Origin: Candidatus Obscuribacter sp.
GTDB lineage: Bacteria; Cyanobacteriota; Vampirovibrionia; Obscuribacterales; Obscuribacteraceae
Length of the DNA stretch: 64,000 bases
NCBI GenBank assembly: GCA_016718315.1
Contig: JADKDV010000005.1
Location: 310,001 to 374,000 of the forward strand
Reading direction: 5' to 3'
Below are positions 1 to 8,457 of this stretch, piece after piece. The translations under genes were made by a program, and so were the position numbers. The notes under the pieces were generated by a model. The model had not been told where the DNA came from. It did not search any database and worked only from the letters and a program-made list of their open reading frames with translations. The stretch's first letter is position 1; each line of letters opens with the position of its first letter.

Positions 1-2
1 GC

Positions 3-374
3 ATCATCGCTGGCCTGACACCGGCTCAACGCGAAGACGTGCGCGCTTACCTGTCGGCCTGCCATCAGATCGGCAACCTCTTCAAGTCGATTCGCTTGTA
101 CGGCAAGCTCTTCAGTCAAGATCAGCTGATGGAGCGCTTTGCGAAGACCGAGCGGGCCTACTCCGCCCTTGGCCTGATGCCGATTCTGCCCTCCACGGTC
201 AACTACGAAGCTGCTGGCTCGCTTGCCGATGCCGCAGCTCAGGGGTTGATTCAGCGGCGCATTCCGGCAGCACCGATAACCTTCCACGCTGCGGGCATTC
301 GCCGGCACGTGGCTCTTCTGGACCGTCGCTTCAAGGCGAAGGAACAGCAAACCTTGGACACAGGGGTGCGATGA
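3..374 (+). CDS. C-terminal part of an unrecognised protein, cut by the window edge
   Basis: The reading frame is open from base 3, so the start lies outside the window. An internal GTG at 39 is unlikely to be the start because the frame continues upstream as IIAGLTPAQREDVRAYL. About 123 residues are visible. They look soluble and helical, rich in Ala, Leu and Arg, with no membrane segment or signal peptide in view. I recognise no family. The stop codon overlaps the next start (ATGA at 371-374), which implies translational coupling with the isochorismatase-like hydrolase and a shared job. Codon use favours C-ending codons, as in the genes at the right end of the window. Confidence 0.75.
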   Translation: MIAGLTPAQREDVRAYLSACHQIGNLFKSIRLYGKLFSQDQLMERFAKTERAYSALGLMPILPSTVNYEAAGSLADAAAQGLIQRRIPAAPITFHAAGIRRHVALLDRRFKAKEQQTLDTGVR

Positions 375-904
375 ACAATCAACCTGTTGCCCGCAAGAAA
401 ATCGACTATCGCCCGCTCATCGCTGGTAAGCCTGTGCTGGTGGTAGTCGATATGCAGCCGCGCTTCCGCGCTAGCTGCGATCCCCGCACGTTGCAAAACG
501 TGGCTAGCCAGATCCGGGGCGCGATTGCTCGCCATGAGCCAATTGTCGTCCTGGAGCTGGCTGTACCTGGTACGGCACCCGACTTCAGTCGGACGCACAA
601 AGAGCTGCTGGACATTCTCGACGATGTCGACAATCCAGCCTTCTGGGTGCTCAAAATCAAGACCACCGTAGCTGGTGGCAATGAAGTGCTCAAGGCTTGC
701 CACACCTACGGCTTTGACCAGAGGCACTTCCGTATCTGCGGTGTCAACACTTCTGCTTGTGTGTACGAGACAGCCAAGGCGCTTGCCATAAGCCGTCCCG
801 ACAGCAAAGTGGAAGTGATTGCCAGCGCCGTCAACGACATCGACCCGGATGCCTGGCAGTGTTACTCACTGATCAGTCACCTGGTCAGCGTGGTCGACGC
901 ATGA
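371..904 (+). CDS. Isochorismatase-like cysteine hydrolase (nicotinamidase-type fold)
   Basis: A 177-residue protein of the isochorismatase-like hydrolase family, which hydrolyses amides or vinyl ethers of small molecules such as nicotinamide, carbamoyl compounds or isochorismate. The triad can be read: Asp27 in VVVDMQPRF, a Lys at 95 or 97 in VLKIKTT, and Cys130 in GVNTSACVYETA, the expected nucleophile position. Length fits the family (about 180-210). No signal peptide, so cytoplasmic. It overlaps the preceding gene by four bases and is followed by a strong terminator, so the two form the end of an operon. The substrate cannot be told from the sequence. Nicotinamidase is possible given the nucleoside and Nudix enzymes elsewhere in the window, but the usual nicotinamidase metal-binding motif is not obvious. 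Confidence 0.85.
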   Translation: MNNQPVARKKIDYRPLIAGKPVLVVVDMQPRFRASCDPRTLQNVASQIRGAIARHEPIVVLELAVPGTAPDFSRTHKELLDILDDVDNPAFWVLKIKTTVAGGNEVLKACHTYGFDQRHFRICGVNTSACVYETAKALAISRPDSKVEVIASAVNDIDPDAWQCYSLISHLVSVVDA

Positions 905-910
905 TCTGTA

Positions 911-952
911 GAGACCCTCTGGAGCAATGCTCTGGAGGGTTCTCTTTTTTTT
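911..952 (+). terminator. Rho-independent terminator
   Basis: Arms at about 911-924 and 930-944 pair over some 14 bp with one bulge around the loop CAATG and are followed by eight T. It ends the operon with the isochorismatase-like gene. Confidence 0.85.
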
Positions 953-1133
953 GTTTTGTAATACTAAAACAGGTAGTAGAAATTTGAAAAGTGTTAGTGC
1001 AAAACCGCACAGGACGGTTTTAAGATAGTCGGTTGTTTATTTGGCTGGCAGGTGTTTTCAAGCCTGGCAAAATGGTGCGCAAGCCTCTAAAGTAGGGTAA
1101 GACTAACTTATCCCTCGCTCAGGTTGCACCGCC

Positions 1134-2627
1134 ATGGCTAAATCTAACACCCCAGCTAAGTCGTCCACTCTAGACGCTCATGTTATGAGCGCGGAGGCTG
1201 CGTTACATGACCGCTTTGGTCTGACTTATGGGCAACTACAAAAGGTTATTGCTGATGCCGTCAAAGGCACAGGCGGTAAAAATGGCTTTTGTGATGTCTT
1301 TTTGCAGGCAGGATCAGCACTTGGTGTCAGTCTGGACCAGGGTGTGATTAAGAGCACATCTGCTTCGCACACCAGTGGGGCGGGAGTGAGAGTAGTTGTC
1401 GGTGATAAGACCGGATATTCTCATACCGACCATGTCACAGTTGGCAATTTGAGACGGTGTGCCACGATAGCCAGGGCGATTTCTGAGCATGCTGTTGATA
1501 GTGGCAATGTGCCATTGAGCCCTGTCAGCTCAGTGCCTCATGACCTGTATGCGGTGACCGACTCGCCAGTTGGTATCGAGCTCAAAGAGCGCATCGCCTT
1601 ATTGCGCAAAATGGATCAACTAGCTAGAGCTTACGATGCACGCATCACCAATGTTACTGTTGGGTTGTTTGTGGAGGACTATACAGTCATCATTGCCACC
1701 TCTCGTGGTGACATCATGGCCGATAAGCGACCACTGGTCAGACTCAATGTCTCCTGTCTGGCCGAAGAAGGTACCAGACGCGAAACAGGCAGCTCGGGCG
1801 GTGGTGGACGATTTGGCTTTGAAGTATTGTCTGATGAAACCTACTGGCGCGAGCACGTCCAAATAGCTGCCAAACAAGCTATCGATTTACTTGGCGCGAC
1901 AGCTGCTCCGGCGGGGGAGATGGATGTAGTCTTAGGCGGTGGCTGGCCTGGTGTACTGATACACGAAGCAGTTGGGCACGGTCTGGAAGGTGATTTTAAC
2001 CGTAAAGGGACATCGGCGTTTAGCACTTTGATGGGTCAATCTGTGGCATCAAAGCTGGTCACTGTAATTGATGACGGCACTATCGCTGATAGACGAGGCT
2101 CACTCAATATCGACGACGAAGGCACACCGACAGGTCGCACTGTGCTAATTGAAAACGGCAGACTGACGGGTTATTTGCAGGACAAGCAGAATGCTTCTTT
2201 GATGCAGAGCAAGCTGACAGGTAATGGCCGCCGTCAAGATTATCGCTATGCTCCCATGCCGCGCATGACCAACACTTATATGGCTGAGGGCGAGTCCAGT
2301 CCTGAGGAGATTATCGCTTCGGTTAAGTATGGTATCTATGCCACTACCTTTGGTGGTGGTCAGGTGGATATCACCAATGGCGATTTTACTTTTAGTGCCA
2401 CCGGTGCTTTTCTCATAGAGGACGGCAAAATCACACGCATGGTCAAGGGTGCCACATTGATAGGTAATGGTCCCAAGGCTTTGCATAATGTCACGATGGT
2501 GGGCAATGATGTCTCACTCGATAAGGGTGTCGGTACATGCGGCAAAGACGGACAGGGTGTGCCGGTCGGTGTCGGCATGCCTACAATACGTATCAATAAT
2601 ATCACTGTAGGCGGCTCTAAGAGCTAG
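1134..2627 (+). CDS. tldD: TldD metalloprotease subunit
   Basis: A 497-residue TldD homologue. TldD and TldE form a heterodimeric zinc protease that degrades unfolded peptides and in several bacteria matures ribosomally made peptides. The zinc motif is visible as H277-E-A-V-G-H281 in VLIHEAVGHGLEGDF, and the C-terminal GTCGKDGQGVPVGVGMPTIR is typical of TldD. The protein lacks a signal peptide and should be cytoplasmic. The ATG is preceded by AGG nine bases upstream. TldE begins 27 bases downstream, so the two genes form the usual operon. The slightly long N-terminus (about 25 residues before the conserved part) may be unstructured. No RiPP precursor gene is evident beside it. Confidence 0.95.
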   Translation: MAKSNTPAKSSTLDAHVMSAEAALHDRFGLTYGQLQKVIADAVKGTGGKNGFCDVFLQAGSALGVSLDQGVIKSTSASHTSGAGVRVVVGDKTGYSHTDHVTVGNLRRCATIARAISEHAVDSGNVPLSPVSSVPHDLYAVTDSPVGIELKERIALLRKMDQLARAYDARITNVTVGLFVEDYTVIIATSRGDIMADKRPLVRLNVSCLAEEGTRRETGSSGGGGRFGFEVLSDETYWREHVQIAAKQAIDLLGATAAPAGEMDVVLGGGWPGVLIHEAVGHGLEGDFNRKGTSAFSTLMGQSVASKLVTVIDDGTIADRRGSLNIDDEGTPTGRTVLIENGRLTGYLQDKQNASLMQSKLTGNGRRQDYRYAPMPRMTNTYMAEGESSPEEIIASVKYGIYATTFGGGQVDITNGDFTFSATGAFLIEDGKITRMVKGATLIGNGPKALHNVTMVGNDVSLDKGVGTCGKDGQGVPVGVGMPTIRINNITVGGSKS

Positions 2628-2653
2628 TCTCTAATTTCATTGCTGGAGTATCA

Positions 2654-3973
2654 ATGCCATCTGAAGACCTGGAAAAAATTGCCCGTAACATAATTGCTGA
2701 AGCTAAGCGTGCTGGTGCCACCGATTGTGATGTCACTATTTCTACTCGCTCGGCCGTAGAAACTACAGTGCGCATGGGCGAAGTAGAGAAGCTTGAAGGC
2801 GCGCAAATGCGCGGAGTGGAATTCCGCGCTCTGGTAGGGCATAAGAGTGCCAGTACCTCGACATCAGATCTCAGCGCCAGTGCTATCAAGCAAATGGTAC
2901 GCGACACCATCGCCATGGCAGAAGCCTCTGAAGCCGATCCCTACTCAGGTTTGCCCGAGGTAGAAGACCTCTGTACAGGTTATCCAGAGCTAAACTTGTA
3001 CGATCCAAGCATTGCTGAGATTGCAGTAGAGCGCAAAATTGAACTAGCCATGGCCGCTGAAAGTGCTGCCCGCGAGGCTGATAGTCGTATCACAAACTCT
3101 GATGGTGCTAGCTTTAACGATAGCAGTGGTGCCTTTATCCATGCTAATAGCCGCGGTTTTGTTGGTGGTTATCAGGGTAGTCATGTCAGTCTCTCTGCTG
3201 GTGTTGTAGCCAGTAAAGATGGCGAGATGCAGACTGGCGGCTGGTGGGCTACCAGTCGAGATTTTAAGGGCTTAGAGAGTCCCGAAAAAGTCGGTAAAAC
3301 AGCCGCTCAAAGAGCGCTTAGGCAGCTCGGCGCGCGCAAAGTAAAATCGCAAGAAGTACCTGTTATTTACGATCCGTTGATGGCCGCTCGTTTACTCTCT
3401 CAGTTTATCGGTGCAGCATCTGGCGCGCATATCTATCGTAAGAGTTCGTTTATGGTAGATAAGCTTGGTGAGATGGTAGCAAATAGTATTGTTACTGTAA
3501 TAGATGATCCGCTGATGCCAGGACGGCTTGGTAGTAAGCCTTTTGACAGTGAGGGCATGAAATGCCAGACTAGGACATTAATCAAAGATGGACGTCTGGA
3601 GACTTATTTGCTCTCAAGTTATGCTGGTCGCAAACTCAATTGCAAACCAAATAGTGGCTCAGTTGGCAATCTCTATCTCAAGCCTGGAGACAGCACACCG
3701 GAGTCAATTATCGAGTCTGTTAAAAACGGTTTGCTTTTGACTAGTGTCTCAGGCATGGGCTTTAATGCGGTCACGGGCGATTATTCGATGGGAGCCAGTG
3801 GGACCTGGATTGAGAATGGCAAGTTGGCTTATCCAGTCAGTGGTATCACAGTGGCAGGCAATGTGCTTGAGATGTTTGGCAATATCGAAGCCATCGGCAA
3901 TGACCTGAACTTCCGCTCCAGCACTGTCAGTCCGACAATCAAAATTAGCAAAATGACTGTAGCTGGAGAGTAA
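2654..3973 (+). CDS. tldE: TldE/PmbA subunit of the TldD/TldE protease
   Basis: A 439-residue TldE (PmbA) homologue, the partner of the gene just upstream. It lacks the HExxH motif, as expected for this subunit, and carries conserved blocks such as SASGAHIYRKSSFM-like and NPLMPGRLGSKPFDSEG-like segments (here DDPLMPGRLGSKPFDSEG) and the C-terminal NDLNFRSSTVSPTIKI. A clear Shine-Dalgarno (TGGAG, five bases before the ATG) supports this start. Expected to be cytoplasmic and to form the substrate channel with TldD. No T-rich terminator is seen directly after it; the hairpin at 4096-4117 points to the convergent gene. Confidence 0.94.
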   Translation: MPSEDLEKIARNIIAEAKRAGATDCDVTISTRSAVETTVRMGEVEKLEGAQMRGVEFRALVGHKSASTSTSDLSASAIKQMVRDTIAMAEASEADPYSGLPEVEDLCTGYPELNLYDPSIAEIAVERKIELAMAAESAAREADSRITNSDGASFNDSSGAFIHANSRGFVGGYQGSHVSLSAGVVASKDGEMQTGGWWATSRDFKGLESPEKVGKTAAQRALRQLGARKVKSQEVPVIYDPLMAARLLSQFIGAASGAHIYRKSSFMVDKLGEMVANSIVTVIDDPLMPGRLGSKPFDSEGMKCQTRTLIKDGRLETYLLSSYAGRKLNCKPNSGSVGNLYLKPGDSTPESIIESVKNGLLLTSVSGMGFNAVTGDYSMGASGTWIENGKLAYPVSGITVAGNVLEMFGNIEAIGNDLNFRSSTVSPTIKISKMTVAGE

Positions 3974-4095
3974 GAGTTATTACTTTGCGGTGCACCAGTC
4001 TGCGCAATCGTGACGAGTACGATGGATGGTAGTAGATGTGATTGATTTTTTTTGCATGAGAGCTGGGATTTGGTCCTGATGTGCGAAAAATGGAT

Positions 4096-4117
4096 AAAAA
4101 GCGACTTCCATGTCGCT
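4096..4117 (-). terminator. Rho-independent terminator
   Basis: On the minus strand AGCGAC and GTCGCT pair around a six-base loop and run into TTTTT. It lies 27 bases after the stop of the membrane protein gene at 4144-5964. Confidence 0.8.
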
Positions 4118-4143
4118 AAATAATCCGTTTACCTCAACCAGTC

Positions 4144-5964
4144 CTAGTTGCTTTTGGCTTTTCTAATTGCTTCCAGTATTTGAGTCAGTGTTTCTGGATC
4201 AACGTTTTTAAGCAGCGTGTTAGCATCCATAGCGTTCTGTCTTTCCTGTCTGGCTTTGATTGCTTCCTGGTAGCGCTCACTTAAAATCTTTTCGTCGCCT
4301 GTTTCTGTCAGGTTTATTTCCAGATTGTCAAAACCGTCTACGCCAATCAAGGTGACACCAGTGGCGGTGACCTGAAATTTTACGTGGTCTCCGATTTTGC
4401 TTATGATAACTTCTGGAGAAAGGCGTTCAGACATGCTGAATGCTTTATTGGGTATTGTGTCGATCATAAAGGTGACATAGCTGTCATCTTTGATTTGTTC
4501 AGTACCCCAGCGCACTATGGTGCCTTCCAGTGTTATCTTTTCGGCCGTGCTGCCGATAGCGATACCGGTACCTTTGCCGCGCAGTCTGGCACTGTAGGTA
4601 CGCAATGCATTGGGCAGATTGTCTGCTACAGATAGAATGCTTCTGTCATTGTAAGAGACTAGACCAACCATCTGCATATTGCCAGAGACGTCTTTAAGCA
4701 CACTGATAAAAGTGGGTACACCGTCTACCAGGTAAGGGATAGGATGGGTGGCGCTATATTGCTTTTCTTGTACAGCACCTTCCAGTGCTTTCTTTGCTGC
4801 GTCTTCGGTAATGCCAGCACGGCGATAAAAGCTAGCTTTGCCGGTGCGTGTATCAACAAGCATAAAGCCCATGGTGCCCTGCTCATCTTGACCGTTGTTG
4901 TTACTTGTTGACTGCATCCCGGTATACCAGGCGGCGTGTCCTTGTTTGGTGTAGACCAGTGCCATGCCTTTTGATGCCTGAATTACATCATTGCCGCTAG
5001 TTAACTGATTCCACCAGCCTTTGACAAAAGTACCCCAGTCGTTGATGCGCTCTTCGATCAGTTCCGCTGGTTCAATTCTGTCTACCCAGGCTGGTGCGTC
5101 GTCCATGCCATAGTGTTGGACAGCGCCGCTTGTAGGATCGACGATGGCGATACCAGTGGCCACAAAACCATCAAATCCCACTTTGGGAGCAATTGAAGTA
5201 ACAACCCAGTGAGCATTGCCTTCATCGTCAAGTTCAAATGTGTAATCGTCAAAGCCAGTTGTGGCAAAGCCGCTCTGATAAAGGTGTCGCACCAGATTGT
5301 CGCTAAAGAACGCTTTCATGCCGATGCGGTACTTTTGCCCCAGGACTATTCTGCGATCACTGTAATTGCTAGCTGAGACCATGACATAGCCAGGGGTTGT
5401 CTCATTTGTCAGCCACTTAGCAATAGTCTTGTGCTCCAGTTGTCCCACCCACCAAAGACGTCCTTTGACTGACTGTATTGACATGGTGCCGATATCGACC
5501 ATGCTGCCCAGTCCTTGTTGATTGCCCAAAAGCTCATGAGCAGCTCTTACTGCTAGTTCTTGATCGACAAAGCGCGCCTGCGTCTGGTCAAGCAAGACCT
5601 GCCCGGTATCAAAGTCCTTTTCTTCGACATCTAGCAGTCCGCGGTAAGCATCATCATGAAAGGCTCCCCATGTGGTCAATAGCGGTATTACTATGAGCAA
5701 AGCAAATGCACCAGTGAAGGCAAATATTGTGCTTATAGATTTGGTGCTTTCATTCAGGTCATTGAGAACAAGGGTCCAGAGCCAGACTGATAGAGCCATC
5801 GCTGCAAAGAAGATAGCAGTTGGATAAAAGCCGAAGGCCAGAGTCGGCATGAAGCACCAGGCCAATACCAAGAAAATTATGAAGTTTAGAGTCGCTGCCA
5901 GAAACCTTTTGGTAACCAGTCCAGCGGCAGCGCCTGCAATAAGCGCAAATATAAAATATGTCAT
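4144..5964 (-). CDS. Large membrane-anchored protein of unknown function
   Basis: A 606-residue protein that I cannot place in a family. About four hydrophobic helices fill the first 115 residues (two near 1-45, one near 48-66, one near 80-98). The remaining 490 residues are hydrophilic, with several beta-rich stretches such as GTMGFMLVDTRTGKASFYRRAG, and a short charged helix at the C-terminus. The C-terminal domain probably faces one side of the membrane; which side is not clear. The start has a Shine-Dalgarno (AGGGTGA, seven bases before the ATG). It is a single-gene unit with its own terminator, convergent with tldDE. The alternation of 'TG.A' beta strands is reminiscent of a repeated sensor-like fold, but this is only an impression. 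Confidence 0.8.
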   Translation of the reverse strand: MTYFIFALIAGAAAGLVTKRFLAATLNFIIFLVLAWCFMPTLAFGFYPTAIFFAAMALSVWLWTLVLNDLNESTKSISTIFAFTGAFALLIVIPLLTTWGAFHDDAYRGLLDVEEKDFDTGQVLLDQTQARFVDQELAVRAAHELLGNQQGLGSMVDIGTMSIQSVKGRLWWVGQLEHKTIAKWLTNETTPGYVMVSASNYSDRRIVLGQKYRIGMKAFFSDNLVRHLYQSGFATTGFDDYTFELDDEGNAHWVVTSIAPKVGFDGFVATGIAIVDPTSGAVQHYGMDDAPAWVDRIEPAELIEERINDWGTFVKGWWNQLTSGNDVIQASKGMALVYTKQGHAAWYTGMQSTSNNNGQDEQGTMGFMLVDTRTGKASFYRRAGITEDAAKKALEGAVQEKQYSATHPIPYLVDGVPTFISVLKDVSGNMQMVGLVSYNDRSILSVADNLPNALRTYSARLRGKGTGIAIGSTAEKITLEGTIVRWGTEQIKDDSYVTFMIDTIPNKAFSMSERLSPEVIISKIGDHVKFQVTATGVTLIGVDGFDNLEINLTETGDEKILSERYQEAIKARQERQNAMDANTLLKNVDPETLTQILEAIRKAKSN

Positions 5965-6465
5965 TTGTTCACCCTATTGGTTGCTAAAAAAGTTGGGATA
6001 CTACAATCGATCTCTCAGTCCGTATGCCTACAAAGCAACTAGTTGCATCCTATAAGCATCGCTATGTAGGTGTTTAAGGCTTGTTATAAACGTCCTTGTT
6101 GATTGCAAAAAATAAGAGAGATCAACTACTGGTATCAGATATGAAGTCGTGGTGGCAACAAAAAATGCAGCTCAGTGGTACATCTACGCAGCAGCTGGGG
6201 TGGCGCAGCATTTTATGCACTAAAGAGCTAACAGTGCCACTGTATGGGCTTTTGCGCCTGTCGTGCCGATTTGTCCTAGTACCGTCTCATCGTTATGGGT
6301 GGCAACTGTAGTGTTTGTTGATAGTCGTCAAAAAGTGTCAGCTGACTCTCTGTATACGAAGTGGAGTAGTAGAATTATCGTTTTTGAAATGCCCTGGAAT
6401 ATTGCAATAGCTCTGGTTTGTTTGATCTCGGAAGGCACTAAAAGTTAGTGGAGACAAACAAAGCA
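5965..6465 (+). other. Intergenic region, no gene seen
   Basis: About 500 bases between two minus-strand genes. It must hold the promoter of the membrane protein gene at 5964, probably in the AT-rich stretch 5975-6110. Short open frames here lack a ribosome binding site and look random. No tRNA or riboswitch was recognised. Confidence 0.5.
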
Positions 6466-6495
6466 GACCCACCATGACTGCCGTCATGGTGGGTC
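6466..6495 (-). terminator. Hairpin terminator of the MaoC-like gene
   Basis: A perfect 13-bp stem (6466-6478 with 6483-6495) and a four-base loop. On the minus strand it is followed by TGCTTTGTTTGT, a weak T tract. It lies just after the stop of the gene at 6509-6913. Confidence 0.75.
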
Positions 6496-6508
6496 CTAGA
6501 TGTGATGC

Positions 6509-6913
6509 TTACTGGCGCACGATGTCTATCGTGCCAGCAGCAAGCAGATTGCCCCGCTCGCTTTCTACTGTCACTTCGTAGGAGGTGACAGCGCCAGCGA
6601 TGCTTTTGATGGTGGCGGCGACGCAGACTCGCTCACCAGCATGGGGGCTGGCATAGTGCTCGATATGCGTGGTCTTGCGGCAGTTGGAGAGGCTCTGACC
6701 GCCGCGATGGTTGGAGATTACCGCTTCCACATAGGCTTCGAGCAAAGCTGGCTGGGCGACGAGCTTGCCAAAGCCGGCAGCGACCGCTGTTTGCCAGTTG
6801 ACATGGACCTGGCTTTGATTGCCAGAGATGCGAGCAAGATGTCTGATGTCGTCCTGGTCAATGTAAATCGTGCAGTGAGCGGTGGCGCCCACATAGAGCT
6901 TGCGGTCCGACAT
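6509..6913 (-). CDS. MaoC-like hotdog-fold protein
   Basis: A 134-residue single-domain protein. The N-terminal half, VGATAHCTIYIDQDDIRHLARISGN followed by QSQVHVN, matches the hydratase motif region of MaoC-like dehydratases (the family pattern has an Asp and a His in 'SGD.NPIHVD'). Here the Asp is replaced by Asn (SGNQSQVHVN), so catalysis is uncertain. MaoC-like proteins hydrate enoyl-CoA or enoyl-ACP thioesters. A good Shine-Dalgarno (AAGGAAA) precedes the ATG. The gene follows the pantothenate kinase fusion in the same direction, with a 65-base spacer holding an AAC triplet repeat; a link with CoA chemistry is possible but not shown. Confidence 0.75.
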   Translation of the reverse strand: MSDRKLYVGATAHCTIYIDQDDIRHLARISGNQSQVHVNWQTAVAAGFGKLVAQPALLEAYVEAVISNHRGGQSLSNCRKTTHIEHYASPHAGERVCVAATIKSIAGAVTSYEVTVESERGNLLAAGTIDIVRQ

Positions 6914-6937
6914 GATGTGTTTCCTTCGGATTTTGCT

Positions 6938-6966
6938 GTTGTTGTTGTTGTTGTTGTTGTTGTTGT
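6938..6966 (-). repeat. AAC/GTT triplet microsatellite between two cotranscribed genes
   Basis: About nine to ten uninterrupted GTT units on the plus strand, read as AAC/CAA repeats in the minus-strand transcript. It sits in the spacer between the pantothenate kinase fusion and the MaoC-like gene, just upstream of the latter's Shine-Dalgarno. CAA-type repeats are unstructured in RNA and could keep the ribosome site open. Its length is likely to vary between strains. Confidence 0.85.
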
Positions 6967-6978
6967 CTTGGCGCTAGG

Positions 6979-8385
6979 TTACTGGTGGCAGGCGTTGCGT
7001 ACCTGGCGCAGCCGCATAAACTCTCTCTGGAGATTGTTGCGTGCGGCCTTGTCCAGTAAGCTAGTCGCTTTTTGGGTGTAAAAAATTTGCTTGCGATCGA
7101 CGAAGCGCTTGAGCACACCAGCGCGTCCTTTGCGGTAGGCTTCTGGCTCAAACCAGTCGTACTCCAGCGCAATATTGGCGGCATAGCGTCCGTATTCGCC
7201 AGCAGAAGCCCCGAGTATGGATAGATCCGCATCGAGGAAAATACGAGATTCACGCGCCAGTCTGCCAGCCAGAGGCCGATGTCCTTTTGTGGCTCGGACA
7301 AGTGCGGCGACGTCCTCAGCAAGCTGGTCGGGTAGACCGAGCTCTTTGAGATCGCTAAGGGCCATAATCGCGCTTTTGTCTTCGTTGTCGCTTTGCCTGG
7401 TATCGTATACGGCGTCATGGTAAAAGGCCGCCAGGCGCAAAAGCACACTGGGAGATCCTGAGCTAAACTGCCGCAACCAGTAGAGCACTTTGTTGATGTG
7501 CTTGAGATTGTGGTAGTAGCGACTGCGTTCGCCATAAAGCGTTTCGAGCTTTTGCCAGATGCTAAGCCACTTTTCTTCGCTGACCTTTAGCTCTGCCATC
7601 AGTCTGGCAAAGCTCTTTTTGGCCAGCGCCACTTGAGTAGCTGAGGCAACCAGAGGTGGTTTGTTGGAATGAGTGGCCAGAAGATAAATGCCTTTGAGTG
7701 TCAAATTGGGGTCTACCACATCAAACACTTTACCAAATTGGTCGACAGACTTGCTCCAACCTCCGGTGCCGACAGTGAGAGCGCGGCCGCTGAGATTGCT
7801 TTTGGCAACACTGAGCCATTCTCTTACCAGACCAATGTGACCGGTAAAGACACCGTTGCGCATATGCGTGGCAGTGTCAAAACCGAGACCGAGAGTTTGA
7901 CCCTCCATCTTGAGCAGTGGCAAAAGGGCTGTACGCTGGTGCAAGGACTCTAGCGTGACACTGAGTCCGGGGGCAATCCAGCCGCCTTTGACGTGACCAG
8001 AGCCCGACAACACCAACATGGTCGTAGCAGTACCCATGCCAATTACGGCTACCGGTGTGCGTCCTTTGCCATGCAGCATCCAGGCCGCAACAGCGTCAGC
8101 GACACGGTCGGCGCCCATGGTGCGGTCCATGCCGGTGAGGAGATTTTGACAAATTTCGCTTATCGAGATCACTTCTCTATCGCTCAAAAGCGAGCGTAGA
8201 TGTTGTTCGGCTGCGGGCACCACACTGGAGATGGCCACTGGGCAGCTTTGCGACTTGAGGATAGGGGCAGCTTGAGCAGTGACCTGGTCAGTGGGATGGC
8301 GCCAGGTTTCTGTGATCTTGCCGTTTACAAACAGTGCGTATTTGACATTGGAATTGCCGATGTCTATAGCCAGTAGTTCTTTCAT
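6979..8385 (-). CDS. coaX: Type III pantothenate kinase fused to an HD-type phosphohydrolase
   Basis: 468 residues with two domains. Residues 1 to about 250 are a type III pantothenate kinase (CoaX), the first step of coenzyme A synthesis: the phosphate motif AIDIGNSNVKYALF (Asp8), GADRVAD (91-97), GMGTATTMLV (116-125) and GGWIAPGLSVTLESL (134-148). Residues about 258-468 match the predicted metal-dependent HD hydrolases of COG4339: YHNLKHI (291-297), FYHDAVYD (321-328, the HD pair at 323-324) and SDNEDKSA (332-339). CoaX alone is about 250 residues, so this is a fusion. I chose the ATG at 8385 because GGGAG lies seven bases before it; the frame is open up to 8436. It follows the phosphatase gene by 72 bases. 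Confidence 0.9.
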   Translation of the reverse strand: MKELLAIDIGNSNVKYALFVNGKITETWRHPTDQVTAQAAPILKSQSCPVAISSVVPAAEQHLRSLLSDREVISISEICQNLLTGMDRTMGADRVADAVAAWMLHGKGRTPVAVIGMGTATTMLVLSGSGHVKGGWIAPGLSVTLESLHQRTALLPLLKMEGQTLGLGFDTATHMRNGVFTGHIGLVREWLSVAKSNLSGRALTVGTGGWSKSVDQFGKVFDVVDPNLTLKGIYLLATHSNKPPLVASATQVALAKKSFARLMAELKVSEEKWLSIWQKLETLYGERSRYYHNLKHINKVLYWLRQFSSGSPSVLLRLAAFYHDAVYDTRQSDNEDKSAIMALSDLKELGLPDQLAEDVAALVRATKGHRPLAGRLARESRIFLDADLSILGASAGEYGRYAANIALEYDWFEPEAYRKGRAGVLKRFVDRKQIFYTQKATSLLDKAARNNLQREFMRLRQVRNACHQ

Positions 8386-8457
8386 ATCGTTCTCCCGAGC
8401 CTCTTGTGGGCTGGTTTTGAGAGTTAAAAGAGACACGCCTGGCTATAGCCACCGGTA

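Noticed and set aside
5965..6465. Search for tRNA genes, riboswitches and CRISPR repeats in this and the other long intergenic regions
   Set aside because: No T-loop GGTTCGA pattern with a matching acceptor stem, no known riboswitch core and no regularly spaced repeats were seen.
6509..6913. Thioesterase rather than MaoC-type assignment for the hotdog protein
   Set aside because: The position and form of the SGN-x3-VHVN segment fit the MaoC hydratase region better, though the Asp to Asn change leaves activity open.
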